Below, one piece after another: positions 51,240 to 60,856 of a stretch of 64,000 nt of DNA. Below the pieces are notes generated by a model. The model was given only the letters and a program-made list of their open reading frames with translations. It made no database searches and was not told the DNA's origin. Where the stretch lies: the NCBI RefSeq assembly GCF_033843645.1, contig NZ_JAWXVZ010000008.1:124001-188000 (forward strand). Direction: 5' to 3'. The translations under genes were made by a program, and so were the position numbers. Origin of the DNA: Pseudovibrio zosterae. GTDB taxonomy: Bacteria > Pseudomonadota > Alphaproteobacteria > Rhizobiales > Stappiaceae. The number at the start of each line of letters is the position of its first letter. Position 1 is the first letter of the stretch.

Positions 51240-53183
51240 TTAGGCGTCTGCCTTCAGATCCGGCGCAATCGCCTCATCCTTCAGGCTTTCGATCGCCTCT
51301 TCCAGTCCCATCATTTTTTGGTCGCGGGAGCCAAGACGACGGATGCTCACCGTCTTCTCTTCTGCCTCACGCTTCCCAACAGCAATGATCACTGGAACTT
51401 TCGCCAAAGAGTGTTCACGCACCTTGTAGTTAATCTTCTCGTTGCGAAGATCAAGCTCACCGCGAAGGCCAGCCGCTTTCATGGCTGCATGAACTTCTGC
51501 AGCATACTCATCCGCATCAGAGGTGATGGCAGCCACTACAAACTGCTGCGGCGCGAGCCAAAGCGGGAAGTGACCTGCATAGTTCTCGATCAAGATGCCA
51601 AGGAAACGCTCCAAAGAACCACAGACAGCGCGGTGCACCATCACGGGCTGCTTCTTTTCGCCATCCTTGTCCACGTAGAACGCGCCAAAGCGCTCTGGCA
51701 AGTTGAAGTCCACCTGAGTGGTACCACACTGCCATTCACGGCCAATGGCATCTCTCAAGGTGTACTCGAACTTAGGGCCATAAAACGCGCCCTCGCCTTC
51801 CAGAATGCCGGTCTTGATGCGGCCACCTGAGTTTGCCTCAATCTCTTTGAGCACTTCACTCATGACCGCTTCAGCGTGATCCCAGACCTCGTCACTACCA
51901 ACACGCTTTTCAGGACGTGTTGAAAGCTTCACCACAATCTCTTCAAAGCCAAAGTCTTTGTAAACAGACAGGATCAAGTCGTTGATCTTGTGGCATTCCG
52001 CGGCAAGCTGGTCTTCCGTGCAGAATACGTGCGCATCATCCTGGGTGAATGCGCGAACACGCATCAAACCGTGCAGCGCGCCGGATGGTTCATAGCGCGA
52101 AACAGCGCCGAATTCTGCCATACGCAAAGGAAGATCGCGGTAGGACTTAAGGCCATGCTTGAAGATCTGCACGTGGCCCGGGCAGTTCATTGGCTTGATG
52201 GCAAAGACGCGATTGTCTTCGGTCTCGGTGGAGAACATGTTCTCCCGGTACCATTCCCAGTGCCCAGAGGTTTCCCAAAGACCCTTGTCCAGAATCTGCG
52301 GAGCGTTCACCTCTTGATAGTCATCTTCAAGACGTCGGCGCATGTAATCGGTCAGACTACGGAAAAGCTGCCAGCCCTTGTGGTGCCAGAATACAACGCC
52401 CGGCCCCTCTTCCTGAAAGTGGAACAGGTCCATCTCGCGGCCGAGCTTGCGGTGATCGCGCTTTTCCGCTTCCTCAAGCATGTGAAGGTAAGCCTTGAGG
52501 TCCTTCTCGTTGGACCAGGCAGTACCGTAGATGCGGGTAAGCATCTCGTTGTTGGAATCACCACGCCAATAAGCGCCAGCGACCTTCATGAGCTTGAAGG
52601 CAGACCCAACTTGATTGGTGCTTACAAGGTGCGGGCCGCGGCAAAGGTCAAGCCATTCGCCCTGCTTGTAGATCTTGACGGTTTCACCTTCAGGAATCGC
52701 ATCAACGAGCTCGACCTTGTAGGCCTCACCCTGCTCAGCAAAATACTCTTTCGCCTCTTCACGGCTCCAGATTTCCTTGGTGAACTTTGCGTTGCGCTCA
52801 ATGATCTGACGCATCTTTTTTTCGATGACCGGCAGATCTTCCGGCGTAAACGGCGTGTCGCGCTTGAAATCGTAGTAAAAGCCGTTCTCGATCACCGGAC
52901 CAATAGTCACCTGAGTGCCTGGCCACAGCTCCTGTACCGCTTCAGCCATAACGTGAGCACAGTCGTGCCGGATCAGCTCAAGCGCACGCGGGTCATCACG
53001 GGTGATGATCTCGATTTGGGCATTATCATCAATAGGATCGGAAAGGTCGCGCAGGTTGCCGTCAATCGCCATTGCCATGGCTTTCTTCTGCAACGACTTT
53101 GAAATGCTTCCAGCAACTTCCAGGCCGGTTGTACCAGCTTCATACGCGCGCACCGAGTTGTCAGGGAAGGTCAGCTCAATCAT
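51240..53183 (-). CDS. thrS: Threonyl-tRNA synthetase
   Basis: A 647-residue enzyme with an N-terminal TGS domain (MIELTFPDNSVRAYEAGTTG), the editing domain with RHDCAHVMAEAV (His-rich site), and the class II catalytic core. The core holds MNCPGHVQIFKHGLKSYRDL with the zinc cysteine, DDAHVFC, and motif 3 in VHRAVCGSLERFLGI. The C-terminal domain is the anticodon-binding HGTP domain. The ATG at 53183 with GGAGAG upstream is preferred over a start 30 bp earlier. It charges tRNA-Thr. Confidence 0.97.
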   Translation of the reverse strand: MIELTFPDNSVRAYEAGTTGLEVAGSISKSLQKKAMAMAIDGNLRDLSDPIDDNAQIEIITRDDPRALELIRHDCAHVMAEAVQELWPGTQVTIGPVIENGFYYDFKRDTPFTPEDLPVIEKKMRQIIERNAKFTKEIWSREEAKEYFAEQGEAYKVELVDAIPEGETVKIYKQGEWLDLCRGPHLVSTNQVGSAFKLMKVAGAYWRGDSNNEMLTRIYGTAWSNEKDLKAYLHMLEEAEKRDHRKLGREMDLFHFQEEGPGVVFWHHKGWQLFRSLTDYMRRRLEDDYQEVNAPQILDKGLWETSGHWEWYRENMFSTETEDNRVFAIKPMNCPGHVQIFKHGLKSYRDLPLRMAEFGAVSRYEPSGALHGLMRVRAFTQDDAHVFCTEDQLAAECHKINDLILSVYKDFGFEEIVVKLSTRPEKRVGSDEVWDHAEAVMSEVLKEIEANSGGRIKTGILEGEGAFYGPKFEYTLRDAIGREWQCGTTQVDFNLPERFGAFYVDKDGEKKQPVMVHRAVCGSLERFLGILIENYAGHFPLWLAPQQFVVAAITSDADEYAAEVHAAMKAAGLRGELDLRNEKINYKVREHSLAKVPVIIAVGKREAEEKTVSIRRLGSRDQKMMGLEEAIESLKDEAIAPDLKADA

Positions 53184-53379
53184 ATCGTCTCTCCAGCTCA
53201 CTCCTGCAGACAAGGCAGGTAAGCGGTTTGGGGGTTACTTTGCCCGGGTTCCTTACAGAATTTTTGGGAGCTGGTCCAGTAATCATGGGTCAAGCTCAAC
53301 AAATTCAGGAGATTGTCGAAGCAAAAAAACACCACCACACTGACCTTAGCGTAAGGGGTAGGTTCAAAGGGGTGTTTGT

Positions 53380-54717
53380 ATGCCACAGGGAAGCGGAGAA
53401 CTGCTGTTCGACCTGACAGAACTAAAGGGCACTCGAAAATCAACACCTCAACCAACTGGCATTCAACGCACCGTCCTCGAAGTGGCACAAGCTCTGTTCC
53501 AAGGCCACACCCCAGTTGATTTCATCTGCTTCCACGAAGCAACGCAGACCTACCATTATGTGGACCCTCTCAAGTTCTTCGACCATCAAGAGCCCTTTCC
53601 TTATTGGACAAGCGATTGCCTGGGACTTTCATTGCCAGAACCATGGCTGGAAAAGTACCAGTCTCGCCCTTTTCGCCGCGCGTTTCACAGCACTAAGCAT
53701 GCAACTCAGCTGCTTATCGCCCGCGCGACAGGAAAACTGAACGGTGAGGCCCTTTTGGAACCTGTTACCGGCACCATGGCACCCATACTGAACATGGGCG
53801 GGATTGACAGCCAGCTTCGGCTTTGCCGTTTTGCCGAGGCGCACGACCTTCTGGACCTAACCTATTGCTACATCCATGATCTCATCCCGGTTCGGGTCCA
53901 AATGGGGCACGTCACAGCTGGATCAGGCAAATGGCAGCAAGACCTGACCCAAGTCCTTCTCCGAAAGCCTCACATTCTCACCAACTCAGAGTTCACCCGA
54001 GATGACATCACACAGTTCCTGATCGAGCAAGGACTGCCGTTTCCACGATTGCTGCAAACAGTAGCCCTCGCCCACGAGCTGCGCTTTCCTCAACTGGAGA
54101 CCCCGCGCCTCAGAGAGCTGCCGAACCACTACTTCCTGCTCGTTGGCGATATCAAACACCGCAAGAATGCCCTCACCGTTTTCAAGGCCTACGAGACCTT
54201 GGCACGAAGAGGTATGCCGATTGAGTTGCCTATGTTGGTTTTGGCAGGAAACATTGATCCGAAAGAACTGGAGCGCATGATCGACGACCACGAGCTGGAG
54301 ACCATGGCGCGCTACATCTTTGTGGTACCAAGCCCGGATCAGCAAACACTGGCAGAGCTCTATCGCAAAGCAGAGGCGCTGATCTACCCCAGCCTGTTTG
54401 AAGGATTTGGCATGCCAGTTGGAGAAGCTCTTTGGATGGGCACCCCAGTGCTCGCCTCTAACACCACTTCGATTCCCGAAGTTGGCGGCAAGTTCGTTAC
54501 CTACTTCGACCCTTACAGAACGGAGTCCTTGGTAACCTGCCTCAAGAAATTCATAGAAGCGCCAAGCAGCTTCCGGAAGAAAGTCCCGAAAAGAGAGGCA
54601 TTGCGTAACTGGCACATGGTGGCTGAGGATCTCTGCCAGACCCTAACACGAACATGGCCCGGTCGGCCAAAGAAAGCAGCGAGTGCCGCCCATCGAACCA
54701 GCAACGCTGCAGGCTGA
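53380..54717 (+). CDS. Glycosyltransferase, GT-B fold (GT4-like)
   Basis: A 445-residue protein. The N-terminal domain has ELKGTRKSTPQPTGIQRTVL, similar to other bacterial GT4-like proteins. The C-terminal domain carries HYFLLVGDIKHRKNALTVFKA and the EX7E motif in PSLFEGFGMPVGEALWMGTP, which binds a nucleotide sugar. It probably builds exo- or lipopolysaccharide. It is divergent from thrS and convergent with the ASCH gene, with no other polysaccharide genes nearby. Acceptor and donor are unknown. Confidence 0.82.
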   Translation: MPQGSGELLFDLTELKGTRKSTPQPTGIQRTVLEVAQALFQGHTPVDFICFHEATQTYHYVDPLKFFDHQEPFPYWTSDCLGLSLPEPWLEKYQSRPFRRAFHSTKHATQLLIARATGKLNGEALLEPVTGTMAPILNMGGIDSQLRLCRFAEAHDLLDLTYCYIHDLIPVRVQMGHVTAGSGKWQQDLTQVLLRKPHILTNSEFTRDDITQFLIEQGLPFPRLLQTVALAHELRFPQLETPRLRELPNHYFLLVGDIKHRKNALTVFKAYETLARRGMPIELPMLVLAGNIDPKELERMIDDHELETMARYIFVVPSPDQQTLAELYRKAEALIYPSLFEGFGMPVGEALWMGTPVLASNTTSIPEVGGKFVTYFDPYRTESLVTCLKKFIEAPSSFRKKVPKREALRNWHMVAEDLCQTLTRTWPGRPKKAASAAHRTSNAAG

Positions 54718-54731
54718 ACAACCAATCTAAC

Positions 54732-55154
54732 TTAGTTGACGGTATCCTGGCCGGATTTCTTGAAGATTTTCACGAGCCGGAAGTACTCACAGACCAACTT
54801 CATGTCCGGAGCGTAGACACCAAGACGCTCGAAATAGCGCTTGTGCCCCACTTGCCAATGCTCAAGGCTCAAGTCGCCTTCGCCCTCAAGCACGGCCCAG
54901 ACCTCATCGATCTCATCAAAACGGCGGATGGACACGTCGATCAGCTCGATCACGCAGCCCGGTTGCCCTGCACCATCTAGCACCAGATACTGCTCTCCAG
55001 CTTTTGGAATAGGCAGACCTTCGCTCTCGTAATACTGCAAGTCACCACAGGTCGCCGTTTTCTGACCAATGAGAACAAGCTTCAGAAGTTCATCAGCAAG
55101 CTCTGGTGTATCGCCAAAAGAAAAGCTTGGAAGATCGGAGGGAACTGATGCCAT
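54732..55154 (-). CDS. ASCH domain protein
   Basis: A 140-residue protein with an ASCH (PUA-like) fold. ELLKLVLIGQKTATCGDLQYY contains the G-K-T-A-T motif of the family (about 26-40), and the loop GCVIELIDVSIRRFDEIDE follows, typical of small stand-alone ASCH proteins. These may act on RNA or on modified nucleosides. The ATG at 55154 is chosen; nine further codons are open upstream. It is convergent with the glycosyltransferase gene and precedes trnY copy 2. Confidence 0.8.
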   Translation of the reverse strand: MASVPSDLPSFSFGDTPELADELLKLVLIGQKTATCGDLQYYESEGLPIPKAGEQYLVLDGAGQPGCVIELIDVSIRRFDEIDEVWAVLEGEGDLSLEHWQVGHKRYFERLGVYAPDMKLVCEYFRLVKIFKKSGQDTVN

Positions 55155-55194
55155 CGTGTCCACCTTTCTAGCTACTCTCAATTTTGAGGGAAGG

Positions 55195-55279
55195 TGGTGG
55201 AGGAGGTTGGATTCGAACCAACGTAGGCATAGCCAGCGGATTTACAGTCCGCCCCCTTTAGCCACTCGGGCACTCCTCC
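55195..55279 (-). tRNA. trnY: tRNA-Tyr (GTA anticodon), copy 2
   Basis: A minus-strand 85-nt class II tRNA that looks identical base for base to the copy at 2148-2232, including the encoded CCA end. It stands alone, without the trnG-tuf neighbours of copy 1. Confidence 0.97.
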
Positions 55280-55615
55280 GTCGCGTTGTCGGTGTCGACC
55301 GCGTCGTGTGGGTGGCCTTATGCGAATTCGTGCGCTGATTGTCAACGCCACTTTTGAAAACTGTCCACTAATTAGCCGTCATAGCCTTGGAAAACTCGGC
55401 TCATACCGTTTTTATGCCTAGCAAACAGCAGGTTATTCACATGCGATCCGGCTAAACCCTGACCTGCAGACCATGACCATAAGTAGCTTCTGGTTAACTG
55501 AAGCACATCAAACAACCACTGATTGCTAGACCTACAGCCCCCCGATAAATGAAATAGGCAAGCTTCCGCAAGGTGAGCGCCAAACCCATCCGACACGGCC
55601 AAACAAGAGATAAAA
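55280..55615. other. Intergenic region, no supported gene
   Basis: About 335 bp between trnY copy 2 and the exported-protein gene. It should contain the promoters of both. I see no other structure. Confidence 0.45.
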
Positions 55616-56062
55616 ATGACAGCCACGTCGTATTTCGTTCTTAGCCTCTCCGCACTGCTCGCGTTTACCGCCGCATCACAGGCTCAAGACCTCCTCGGAA
55701 AGACGCTGACCCATGCCTGGCAGGAAGCCAAGGCTGATGGCGAGGCAATAGAAAAACGTTTTGAAACGTTCTTTTGCGAAACAGACAAACTGGTCTGGAA
55801 CGACGTCACAGAGATTTCTGCCCCGAAGCACGGGGTAGCCAGCTACACAATGACGCAGATTTCACCCGATATCGCCCAGTTAACCTGGAGGGGATCACCT
55901 GAGAGCCAACAGCTTGGCTATGTCTGGACGCTCGATTTCAGTCAGGGAAAGGTCTATGGCGTGATCATCAACGCCGATGCGGACCGAAACGTGACAGTTG
56001 AGGGAACCTTCGAGGTGCTCAGTGGGGTGACGCCCACCGAAGGACGTCAAGGGTGCCAGTAA
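55616..56062 (+). CDS. Small exported protein of unknown function
   Basis: A 148-residue protein with a clear signal peptide (MTATSYFVLSLSALLAFTAA, cleavage near SQAQD). The mature part has two cysteines (one in TFFCETDKLVW, one at the C-terminus), likely joined by a disulfide in the periplasm, and beta-rich sequence (YVWTLDFSQGKVYGVIINAD). No family is recognised. It is convergent with yidD, 7 bp from its stop. Confidence 0.7.
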   Translation: MTATSYFVLSLSALLAFTAASQAQDLLGKTLTHAWQEAKADGEAIEKRFETFFCETDKLVWNDVTEISAPKHGVASYTMTQISPDIAQLTWRGSPESQQLGYVWTLDFSQGKVYGVIINADADRNVTVEGTFEVLSGVTPTEGRQGCQ

Positions 56063-56069
56063 GGAACCG

Positions 56070-56456
56070 TTACCCGTCCAGACGCGTTGCAGGGTCGATA
56101 TGATCGCTGGTCCAAAGACCATAGCGCCAAGGTGCATACCAACGCCCGGCAGAAGGCAGCAAATCTGGCACGGGGTCATAGCCGCTACCACCGAGTGGGT
56201 TGCAACGGGTGATCCGAGACAGCCCCATCCACCCCCCGGCCCAAAAACCGAAACGGCGGATGGCAGTCTCAGTGTAGCTGGAACAGGAAGGGGCATATCG
56301 GCAGCCACGGCCCAAGATCATGGAGAACGTGTACTGATAGAAGCGGATCAAGCCGATGGCGACAAAGACGCCCGGCCCTTTTCTCTCTGTCACTTCAGCG
56401 TGATCTTTCTGGTCTTCCTGTGTTTTCGGAGATTGAGGACCGCAAGACATGCACAT
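56070..56456 (-). CDS. yidD: Membrane protein insertion efficiency factor YidD
   Basis: A 128-residue protein with the family core RFYQYTFSMILGRGCRYAP, PSCSSYTETAIRRFGFW and RITRCNPLGGSGYDPVPD (conserved cysteines). The N-terminal 30 residues are a charged extension. YidD helps YidC insert inner-membrane proteins. It begins 3 bp after the IscU-like gene ends, so the two are probably co-transcribed, although their functions differ. Confidence 0.92.
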   Translation of the reverse strand: MCMSCGPQSPKTQEDQKDHAEVTERKGPGVFVAIGLIRFYQYTFSMILGRGCRYAPSCSSYTETAIRRFGFWAGGWMGLSRITRCNPLGGSGYDPVPDLLPSAGRWYAPWRYGLWTSDHIDPATRLDG

Positions 56457-56459
56457 GGC

Positions 56460-56903
56460 TCAATCGTCCACGCCCGCATCGGCTTCGGCGTTTTCGATCG
56501 CCTCGACAACAGCATTGAAGGCAAGCATCGTGGAGGCATGACGGGCCTTGTAGTCCTTCACCGGCGACAGAAACTCCAGTTCCGAGAACCGGTTGGTTGG
56601 CGGCGGACCATTTTCTTTCAACATGGCTCTCAACTGATCGCGAGCCTGAACCAACTCACCTTTGGAGGCTCCGATGACATGACGACCCAATATTGAGGCA
56701 GAGGCCTGCCCAAGAGCGCAAGCCTTGACGTCCTGCGCAAAGGCGACAACCCGATCCTTTTCCATACGAACATCTACTGATACAGTCGACCCACATAGTC
56801 GCGAGTGCGCCTTCGCACATCCCTGAGGGTGCTCAAGGCGACCGAGATGGGGCACATTGCCGGCGAACTCAAGGATTTTCTGATTGTATATGTCGTTAAG
56901 CAT
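56460..56903 (-). CDS. IscU/NifU-like iron-sulfur scaffold protein, atypical
   Basis: A 147-residue NifU_N-fold protein. The first cysteine site reads SRLCGSTVSV (CGS instead of the usual CGD) and the second VKACALGQASAS (about 61-72), which is normal. At the third site, where IscU/SufU have cysteine, the sequence is KARHASTMLAF, with no cysteine. Similar proteins are common beside folE and hisI in alphaproteobacteria. With only two of three cluster ligands, it may not assemble Fe-S clusters in the usual way. Confidence 0.78.
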   Translation of the reverse strand: MLNDIYNQKILEFAGNVPHLGRLEHPQGCAKAHSRLCGSTVSVDVRMEKDRVVAFAQDVKACALGQASASILGRHVIGASKGELVQARDQLRAMLKENGPPPTNRFSELEFLSPVKDYKARHASTMLAFNAVVEAIENAEADAGVDD

Positions 56904-57172
56904 CTGGGCCTCTTGCTGGCACTGCGTCTTTCATCTATCAGATATCTAACCTATATAGGCCCCTGTGCCGAGTAGTTTTAGAGCCCTGACCATAGCCGCT
57001 TTTCTTAGGCGGATGAGTGAATTGGCAAATACAAAACACGTGGCACTAATCCTAGCAGCAACGTGGGACGTAAGAATTGAGGGTTGCACGAATACGTGGT
57101 GTGGCCTGATGATTTGAGTAACAGGGACCTTCCGGACAATAAACGTTCGCCGGGTAAAGTTGGAGAACACAT

Positions 57173-57802
57173 ATGGATGCTGTGCTGAGAACGGTTGAGA
57201 GCGAAGACCAAGAGCAGCTAAACAAAAAGCGCCGCCCAACCCGCGAAGAAGCTGAAAAAGCAGCACGCGTACTATTGGAATGGGCAGGTGACGATCCGGA
57301 TCGCGAAGGCCTGATCGAAACTCCCAAGCGCATGGTCAAAGCGTTTGATGACCTTTTCGCAGGCTATCGCGAAGATCCAAAGGAGCACCTTGAGCGCACC
57401 TTTGAAGAGGTTGGCGGCTACAACGACATCGTATTGCTCCGCGACATCGACTTCTACTCTTTCTGCGAGCATCACGTCCTGCCCTTTAAGGGCAAGGCGC
57501 ACATTGCCTATTACCCTTCCGACCGTGTGATCGGCCTGTCAAAGCTGGCGCGCGTCGTGGAGATCTACGCCCGCCGCCTGCAGACGCAGGAGAACCTCAC
57601 CGCTGAAATTATCGGCGCCATTGAGCAGCATCTTGCACCACGCGGTATCGCCGTCATGCTTGAAGCTGAACATCAGTGCATGGCCATGCGCGGCATCCAG
57701 AAATCTGGCGTGAGCACAATCACGAACCAGTTCACAGGCATCTTCAAGGAAGACCCAGCTGAGCAGGTACGATTTATGACTCTGCTGCGCGCGGGCTCTT
57801 AA
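57173..57802 (+). CDS. folE: GTP cyclohydrolase I
   Basis: A 209-residue enzyme with the zinc site in FCEHHVLPFKGKAHIAY (cysteine and two histidines, about 100-116) and the third ligand in AEHQCMAMRGIQKSG. GLSKLARVVEIYARRLQTQE is the GTP-binding helix. It makes dihydroneopterin triphosphate, the first step of folate and queuosine precursors. It leads into hisI 40 bp downstream. Confidence 0.97.
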   Translation: MDAVLRTVESEDQEQLNKKRRPTREEAEKAARVLLEWAGDDPDREGLIETPKRMVKAFDDLFAGYREDPKEHLERTFEEVGGYNDIVLLRDIDFYSFCEHHVLPFKGKAHIAYYPSDRVIGLSKLARVVEIYARRLQTQENLTAEIIGAIEQHLAPRGIAVMLEAEHQCMAMRGIQKSGVSTITNQFTGIFKEDPAEQVRFMTLLRAGS

Positions 57803-57842
57803 CTCCGACGGAAAATCACCAATCCCCGAAAGTCCCAATCAA

Positions 57843-58316
57843 ATGTCTGAGACCAAAGACATGAGCGGTTTTGTGCCCTCCAGCGACCTCTCGAAAGAAG
57901 CCATGGAACATGGGCACATTCTTGCGCCCAAGTTCGATAAGGATGGTTTGATCCCGGCAGCTGTAACCCATTTCGACACGGGCGAGCTGCTGATGGTCGG
58001 CTATATGAATGCCGGAGCGCTGGAGCGCACAATCGAAACCGGGCATGCCTGGTACTGGAGCAGATCTCGCCAGGAATATTGGAAAAAGGGGGGAACTTCC
58101 GGGCAAGTGCAGGAAGTGGTCGAAATCCGTACTGATTGCGATCAAGATGCTATCTGGCTTCGGGTTCGAGTCGCCGGGAACGGCGCAACCTGCCACGTCG
58201 GCTATCGTTCTTGCTTCTATCGCACCATCAAGACAGACGAAGATGGCAATCCACGTCTGTTTTTTGCTGAAGCGGACCGTGTTTATGACCCTGATGAGGT
58301 CTACGGTAAGAAATAG
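57843..58316 (+). CDS. hisI: Phosphoribosyl-AMP cyclohydrolase
   Basis: A 157-residue enzyme with the family motifs WYWSRSRQEYWKKGGTSG (about 63-80), EIRTDCDQDAIWLRV (metal-binding aspartates and cysteine) and ATCHVGYRSCFYR (final cysteine pair). It opens the purine ring in the third step of histidine biosynthesis. It is the single-function HisI, without the HisE pyrophosphatase fused. It lies between folE and the patatin gene. Confidence 0.96.
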   Translation: MSETKDMSGFVPSSDLSKEAMEHGHILAPKFDKDGLIPAAVTHFDTGELLMVGYMNAGALERTIETGHAWYWSRSRQEYWKKGGTSGQVQEVVEIRTDCDQDAIWLRVRVAGNGATCHVGYRSCFYRTIKTDEDGNPRLFFAEADRVYDPDEVYGKK

Positions 58317-58399
58317 TCGACGAAAGTTGAGTTCACTCAAGTGTATCTATGCCCTGGCCTTGTGATGCAAACGCCAGCTAGCAAGAACGGAGAGATTGA

Positions 58400-59470
58400 G
58401 TGTTAGCAAACTTTCCCCGCTGGCCTTCCAAGAAGGACGGCCCTGAAGAACGTACAGAAGGCCTGCTCGAAGGCGACATCGAGTTGCAAGACAAGCAGGA
58501 AAGCAGTTCGCCGCAAGCCAAGCCAGAGCGACCAAAACTCGGCTTTGCTCTTGGCGGCGGTGCAGCTCGCGGCTGGTCCCATATTGGCGTGATCCGCGCC
58601 TTTGTTGAGAATGGCATTTCACCAGACCTCATATGCGGCACGTCCATCGGCGCGGTTGTCGGCGGCTGTTATCTCGCGGGCAAGCTGGATGAACTGGAAG
58701 AATTCGCTCGTTCATTGAGCCGTCGGCGGGTCTTCGGACTCATGGACCTGTCAATTGGCGGGTCGGGGCTCATAGGCGGTCAGCGCTTGCGTGCTCGGCT
58801 TGAATCCCATGTTGGTGACATGCTTGTCGAGGACCTGAGCCGCCCGTTTGCGGCCGTTGCGACAGAGCTTGGAACAGGGCATGAAATCTGGATCAAGTCA
58901 GGCTCCCTCGCCCACGCCCTTCGCTGTTCATATGCGCTCCCCGGCGTCTTCGAACCTGTGACACTGGGCGGGCGCTGGTTGGTGGACGGAGCCTTGGTAA
59001 ACCCGATTCCCGTCTCTGTCTGCCGGGCACTTGGTGCACGGGTCGTTGTGGCTGTAAACCTGAACTCAGACACTTTTGGCCGCGGCTCAACTGTGATCCA
59101 TGACCTGCCCCCAGCCCCTCCTGACGCGCTGCCCGAGGTTGAGCAGCAGATGAAGGACGCCATGGGCAAGACCATGGGCAAAACGGCCAGCCGTATTTTG
59201 CGCCGCCACTTCTTGAATGGCAGATCAAATGGACTCCCTGGTATTTCCGGGGTGATGATGGACAGCTACAACATCATTCAGGATCGCATCGGTCGCTCCC
59301 GATTGGCAGGCGACCCGCCAGATGTTGTCATGAGCCTTCGACTGGGCCATTTGGGATTGTTTGACTTTCACCGTGCTGATGAAGCCATAAAGGTGGGCTA
59401 TGAAGCTGGACTGAAAGCGCTGGATGAAACCCAGTCCTGCCTGGACCATATTCCAAGAACGCACGTCTAG
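58400..59470 (+). CDS. Patatin-like phospholipase (RssA family)
   Basis: A 356-residue protein. The patatin domain (about 45-250) has the oxyanion loop LALGGGAARGWSHIGVI, the catalytic serine in GTSIGAVVG and the aspartate in VDGALVNPIPV. There is a charged N-terminal region without a signal peptide and a C-terminal helical part. It should hydrolyse acyl esters at the membrane. The start is GTG at 58400 with GGAGA upstream; no closer ATG fits. It is separated from hisI by 83 bp. Confidence 0.9.
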   Translation: MLANFPRWPSKKDGPEERTEGLLEGDIELQDKQESSSPQAKPERPKLGFALGGGAARGWSHIGVIRAFVENGISPDLICGTSIGAVVGGCYLAGKLDELEEFARSLSRRRVFGLMDLSIGGSGLIGGQRLRARLESHVGDMLVEDLSRPFAAVATELGTGHEIWIKSGSLAHALRCSYALPGVFEPVTLGGRWLVDGALVNPIPVSVCRALGARVVVAVNLNSDTFGRGSTVIHDLPPAPPDALPEVEQQMKDAMGKTMGKTASRILRRHFLNGRSNGLPGISGVMMDSYNIIQDRIGRSRLAGDPPDVVMSLRLGHLGLFDFHRADEAIKVGYEAGLKALDETQSCLDHIPRTHV

Positions 59471-59526
59471 CGCCCAGCACCAGTGGCGCGGCGCCTCAAG
59501 TGATGAAGCGGCGCGCCAAGGTCATC

Positions 59527-59958
59527 TCAAGCTGTATGGATGTAGCTTCGAAGCTCTTCTGCCTCGCGCTCGATCTCGGCGATCCGGTATTTGACCACAT
59601 CGCCAATTGAGATCAGGCCGCAAAGCTTCCCGTTCTCGACAACAGGAACGTGACGGAACCGGCCTGCGGTCATCTTGCCCATCACGGAGTTGATGGTGTC
59701 TTTCTCCGAACACGTGATAACGGTCTCGGTCATGTACTCTGTCACCGGGCGTTCCAACGCCTCGGAACCATGAAGGGCAATGGCCGACACGATATCACGC
59801 TCGGAAAGAATGCCAGCGATTACACCGGGCTCTCTGCAAATGACAACCGCACCGATACGGCGACCGCCCAAACTTGCAGCGATTTCCGCAAGCGTCTTGT
59901 CTGCGCTTTCCGTGAAAACCTCGCGCCCCTTGCTATTGAGTATAGCAGCAACTGTCAT
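59527..59958 (-). CDS. CBS-pair domain protein
   Basis: A 143-residue protein made of two CBS motifs (about 10-60, with GVIAGILSERDIVSAIA, and 75-125, with VVENGKLCGLISIGDVVKYR). CBS pairs bind adenine nucleotides and sense energy charge. There is no catalytic domain, so it probably regulates another protein in trans. It is convergent with the patatin gene and stands alone. Confidence 0.9.
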   Translation of the reverse strand: MTVAAILNSKGREVFTESADKTLAEIAASLGGRRIGAVVICREPGVIAGILSERDIVSAIALHGSEALERPVTEYMTETVITCSEKDTINSVMGKMTAGRFRHVPVVENGKLCGLISIGDVVKYRIAEIEREAEELRSYIHTA

Positions 59959-60088
59959 GGCATTCCTCCTCTTGCCCCTTCATCGCGCTGTGCTCACTGC
60001 CTAAAATGGCACTGTGATAACGCAAGGGTATCTTAGGCAAAAAGAGTTCCTCTTGCATAGCCCCTACAACGTCAAGGAGCCATGACCA

Positions 60089-60856
60089 TCAAGTGCTTGG
60101 GGTGAAGTGCCGAGGGACGGGATCAAACACAGGAAACAGCAACAAACCCGCCACAAAACCACCGACATGGGCCTCCCAAGCAATAGAAGAGCCCTCACCC
60201 GCCAATGGGGTAGACCACAGGCCGAAAAGCAGATTGATGCCGAACCAAGCAATGGTGAACCCCAGAACCTGCGGGTTTCGCAGAGCTTCCGCAAGAGGCC
60301 GTGCAGGCAACCTATAGGCGATGCTGTCTGGCGCACGAACCACCCCAAGCGGGCCACCGAAATCAAACACAAAACGGATCGCCCCTGCCATATAGGCTGA
60401 AATCGCTGCTGAAGCGCCAATCACGGGAACCTGGTCGCCCCAGTGGGTGATCAGGTGCGCACCAGCCCCGGCAATGGCGGTGAGAACCGAGAACAGCAGA
60501 AAACGGCCTGTACCAAACCGTCTGGCGAGAGCCGTGCCGAATATCGCCATCCAAAGCACATTGAAAATGACATGGGTCCAACTGCCATGCAGGAACGCAT
60601 AGGTCACAAAGCTATAGATACCGCTGAAAAAGCCACCAGGCCACTGCGCTGACGATGCAACCTCGGGCAGATAGCGCACCGGCCAGAAAGCAAACATGAA
60701 AAGGCCGAGAAGATCAGTCTGCGGGTCTAGCACCCAAATGCGCAGGGCGTGAATGCCGATCAGCAGCGCCGCCAGTCCAACAATCAAACCGGGTAGATTG
60801 AAAACAGGCTCGGAGGGAGCCGCGGTTTCATTTTGGGACACATCAGGATCTTCCAT
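60089..60856 (-). CDS. Rhomboid family intramembrane serine protease
   Basis: A 255-residue membrane protein with six to seven helices. It has HGSWTHVIFNVLWMAIFGTA (His and Asn of the oxyanion region), the serine in VIGASAAISAYMAG and the general-base histidine in WEAHVGGFVAG. Rhomboids cleave transmembrane helices in the inner membrane. The length is typical. It is divergent from the PAS-domain gene, with a 470-bp gap. Confidence 0.92.
   Translation of the reverse strand: MEDPDVSQNETAAPSEPVFNLPGLIVGLAALLIGIHALRIWVLDPQTDLLGLFMFAFWPVRYLPEVASSAQWPGGFFSGIYSFVTYAFLHGSWTHVIFNVLWMAIFGTALARRFGTGRFLLFSVLTAIAGAGAHLITHWGDQVPVIGASAAISAYMAGAIRFVFDFGGPLGVVRAPDSIAYRLPARPLAEALRNPQVLGFTIAWFGINLLFGLWSTPLAGEGSSIAWEAHVGGFVAGLLLFPVFDPVPRHFTPST

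Noticed and set aside
53184..53379. Leader or T-box-like attenuation control upstream of thrS
   Set aside because: T-boxes do not occur in this group and no convincing leader peptide rich in threonine codons or paired hairpins is visible.
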